Positions 7,231-8,827 of a stretch of 8,827 nucleotides of DNA are shown here, in pieces. Made by a program: the position numbers and the translations under genes. Below the pieces are notes generated by a model. The model was not told the DNA's origin. It worked only from the letters and a program-made list of their open reading frames with translations, and made no database searches. Within the stretch, counting starts at the first letter, position 1. Each line of letters starts with the position of its first letter. Location of the stretch: the NCBI GenBank assembly GCA_023258655.1, contig JALQWO010000060.1, forward strand, positions 1 to 8,827. The letters run 5' to 3'. The stretch comes from Bacteroidia bacterium (GTDB lineage: Bacteria > Bacteroidota > Bacteroidia > NS11-12g > UBA955).

Positions 7231-8225
7231 TAGATTTCTGGATGATGCTGCAAGTGTTGCATGGCTTCATCAATGGTTGGATATTGATAACAAAATCCTT
7301 GGTCCAATGTTTTTTGGGCGGATACATATTGATCGGTTAACGCAATTACTGCGCGTTCTCCCCAGATAAGTTGTATCAACCATCTGGGAACAATGGGTCT
7401 TTTTCGAATGCCCATGCGCCTTATCGTTCGGTTCGCTTTTTTTGCCAACCAAAACTGGAATCTTGCATAGGTCAACCACCACGGCAATGTCATTGCAGGG
7501 AACCGCTCAAAAGCATCGCCAAATTCTTTTTGGGTGCATGGAGTAGGGGCCACCCCGTTGTAAATGCCTGGCCGTAATTTTCCCTCCGCCAATGCCAAAT
7601 ATTGCAAACAGAGGTCCTCAATATGGATCCAACTCCATCTGTTGTTGTGCGATCCAACTGAGCCCACCATCGCGCTGCCAAAAAATTGTGCCCGCGCAGC
7701 CCCCACAATTTTGCTCTTGTTAGACAAAACCAACCCCGTGCGCAATATGCTTATGGGAATATGCTTTGGGTTGTTCAGGAGTGAACTTCTTTCCCAGGCC
7801 TGGCAAACCTCTGCCAGAAACCCTTCTCCAGCAGCACTCTCCTCCATGAGGGTTGTTTCTAATCCTTCCGGATAGTATCCAATTCCACCGGCGGAAATAA
7901 TGTGCTTGGGTGGTTCGTTACAAGCAGCACAAGCCTCCATGAGTGCCTTTGTGCCTTCGGTTCGACTGGTTAAAATGACTTTTTTGTATGACTTCGTCCA
8001 TGGTTTCGCCACGTTGGCACCGGCCAAATGGATGACCACATCGGCGTTTTCCAGAATCTCACTATTCGACCAAAAAATATTTTTTTCCGATGTTAAATCT
8101 TTTTTATGTGTTTGATTGTTTCTATGGTAGCGGCTTAAGTGCAAAACCGTATGACCCTTCTCTACAAAAACGCGAGAAAGGCATCCGCCAATGAGCCCTG
8201 AGCCTCCAGAAATAACAATTTTCAT
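7230..8225 (-). CDS. TIGR01777-family SDR epimerase/NAD(P)-binding protein (YfcH-like) with DUF1731 C-terminus
   Basis: The 331-residue product is an extended short-chain dehydrogenase of the TIGR01777 family (E. coli YfcH type, annotated as sugar-nucleotide epimerase), whose physiological substrate is unknown. Visible features are the nucleotide-binding GGSGLIGG at residues 7-14, VVIHLAGANV at 63-72, the SAGGIGYYPEG active-site region at 111-121 and RWSWIHIEDL at 196-205. A DUF1731-like end follows, containing ALTDQYVSAQKTLDQGFCYQYPTIDEAM. It is about 30 residues longer than usual. The extra part, roughly residues 252-282, is strongly basic and aromatic. The start is the ATG at 8225, which begins directly with MKIVISGGSG as in the family; an upstream in-frame ATG at 8267 would add 14 unrelated residues and overlap the divergent gene. 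It is cotranscribed with the photolyase gene (TAATG overlap). It may act with light or oxidative stress responses, but that rests on neighbourhood only. Confidence 0.87.
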   Translation of the reverse strand: MKIVISGGSGLIGGCLSRVFVEKGHTVLHLSRYHRNNQTHKKDLTSEKNIFWSNSEILENADVVIHLAGANVAKPWTKSYKKVILTSRTEGTKALMEACAACNEPPKHIISAGGIGYYPEGLETTLMEESAAGEGFLAEVCQAWERSSLLNNPKHIPISILRTGLVLSNKSKIVGAARAQFFGSAMVGSVGSHNNRWSWIHIEDLCLQYLALAEGKLRPGIYNGVAPTPCTQKEFGDAFERFPAMTLPWWLTYARFQFWLAKKANRTIRRMGIRKRPIVPRWLIQLIWGERAVIALTDQYVSAQKTLDQGFCYQYPTIDEAMQHLQHHPEI

Positions 8226-8229
8226 ATCG

Positions 8230-8827
8230 ATGTCGAATTTTTCAGAAGAAGTGTCTAGTAGTAACAAACAAGATGCGAAAAGGTCGAAAAAAGATTATCG
8301 CGACAAGTATTTTATCAAAGATATCGAAAATATAACCGGTATCAAGGCCTACACGCTGCGCATTTGGGAACAGCGTTATGGTATGTTAGTGCCCAAACGC
8401 ACCGACACCAACATTCGTTACTACGAAGAGGATGACCTCAAGTACATGATGAACATCGCCATGCTCAATGCCAACGGCTATAAGATCAGTCGTATTGCAG
8501 AAATGAGTCGCGACGAAGTACAACGCAGAACGCTGAGTATCTCCGAAAATAGTTCCAGTCACCAACACCAAATATCGGCCCTTAGTACGGCGATGTTTGA
8601 TTTCGACGAGAAGGAGTTTAACAAAGTGCTCTCCATTAACATTCTCAAATTGGGTATGGAAGAGACCACCGTGAACATCATCTTTCCTTTCCTACAACAT
8701 GTGGGTGTACTTTGGCTGAGTGGTACCATTCACGTGGCGCACGAACATTTTATCACCAACATCATCAAGCAGCGCATGTTTGTGGCGATTGATCAACTCA
8801 ATGTATTACCTCATCAAAATGCCAAAA
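8230..8827 (+). CDS. MerR-type regulator of the CarH/LitR B12 photoreceptor kind (partial, 3' end beyond window)
   Basis: This frame is open from ATG 8230 to the window edge, 199 codons. Residues about 27-95 are a MerR-type winged helix-turn-helix: YFIKDIENITGIKAYTLRIWEQRYG, written as YFIKDIENI then TGIKAYTLRIWEQRYG, then the wing KRTDTNIRYYEEDDL. Residues about 113-195 resemble the helical bundle of B12-binding proteins and contain WLSGTIHVAHEH, an exact W-x9-E-H (W162, E172, H173). In CarH this signature cradles the adenosyl group of adenosylcobalamin. CarH proteins repress in the dark as B12-bound tetramers and fall apart in light. The following B12 Rossmann domain with its axial His is outside the window, so light sensing is inferred. 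The start is 4 bases from the divergent epimerase start; an in-frame ATG at 8191 is possible but would overlap that gene. Codons end in C more often than in dabB (Ile 11 ATC, 7 ATT, 2 ATA). Confidence 0.85.
   Translation, partial: MSNFSEEVSSSNKQDAKRSKKDYRDKYFIKDIENITGIKAYTLRIWEQRYGMLVPKRTDTNIRYYEEDDLKYMMNIAMLNANGYKISRIAEMSRDEVQRRTLSISENSSSHQHQISALSTAMFDFDEKEFNKVLSINILKLGMEETTVNIIFPFLQHVGVLWLSGTIHVAHEHFITNIIKQRMFVAIDQLNVLPHQNAK
8316..8345 (-). promoter_or_regulatory. Candidate Bacteroidota promoter for the epimerase-photolyase operon
   Basis: On the minus strand, TTG (8345-8343), exactly 19 bases, then TATCTTTG (8323-8316). This matches the Bacteroidota pattern of a TTG -33 element and a TAnnTTTG -7 box at normal spacing. 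Transcription would begin near 8309, giving a leader of about 85 bases before the epimerase ATG at 8225. The site lies inside the divergent regulator's coding region (helix-turn-helix part), so it could be coincidence. However, the 4-base gap between the two start codons forces any promoter into neighbouring coding sequence. Confidence 0.45.

Noticed and set aside
8215..8245. ATCGAT palindrome and TATCGA/TGTCGA similarity at the divergent start region as a CarH operator
   Set aside because: The repeats are short and partly formed by the two start codons; there is no clear pair of longer direct or inverted repeats, so an operator cannot be claimed.
8226..8267. Epimerase start at ATG 8267 (14 residues longer)
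   Set aside because: The family starts directly at the Rossmann strand (MKIVISGGSG), and the longer form would overlap the divergent regulator gene by 38 bases.

Overview
The window looks like chromosomal DNA from a member of the Bacteroidota, probably a flavobacterium-like lineage. Three things support this. None of the gene starts has a Shine-Dalgarno sequence. TAnnTTTG-type promoter boxes, the Bacteroidota housekeeping form, lie upstream of prfB and of the epimerase gene. The signal-peptide protein after dabB also has the look of a Bacteroidota surface protein. This is inference from style, since no rRNA or other marker gene is present. Every stretch over about 60 bases is coding; there are no RNA genes, mobile elements, repeats or CRISPR arrays that I can see.

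Region 1 (1-4778, + strand) is an inorganic-carbon uptake operon. The tail of an unidentified gene is followed by dabA (DUF2309/UPF0753, with the four zinc-ligand residues intact), then dabB (a NuoL/MrpA-like proton-channel subunit) overlapping it by ATGA, then a 107-residue protein with a signal peptide starting one base after dabB. DabA and DabB are expected to form the DAB complex, which turns cytoplasmic CO2 into bicarbonate using the cation gradient. For a heterotroph this would feed carboxylating (anaplerotic and biosynthetic) enzymes.

Region 2 (about 4786-5897, + strand) is prfB, encoding release factor 2 as two overlapping frames. Codons 1-20 end at an in-frame TGA at 4859-4861, preceded by the classic AGGAGG-TAT-CTT-TGA-C recoding site; a +1 shift gives a 365-residue RF2. 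A TATCTTTG box ends only 5 bases before the GTG start, so the message is probably leaderless or nearly so.

Region 3 (5905-8827) is a probable light-response module. On the minus strand an SDR-family epimerase (TIGR01777 type) and a class I CPD photolyase form a TAATG-coupled pair. Divergently, only 4 bases away, begins a MerR-type regulator with the W-x9-EH signature of CarH/LitR adenosylcobalamin photoreceptors; it runs off the window before its B12-binding Rossmann domain. A good promoter match for the epimerase-photolyase pair (TTG-N19-TATCTTTG) lies inside the regulator's own coding region. The likely picture is a B12-based light sensor controlling DNA photorepair and probably further genes, perhaps carotenoid synthesis, beyond the right edge.
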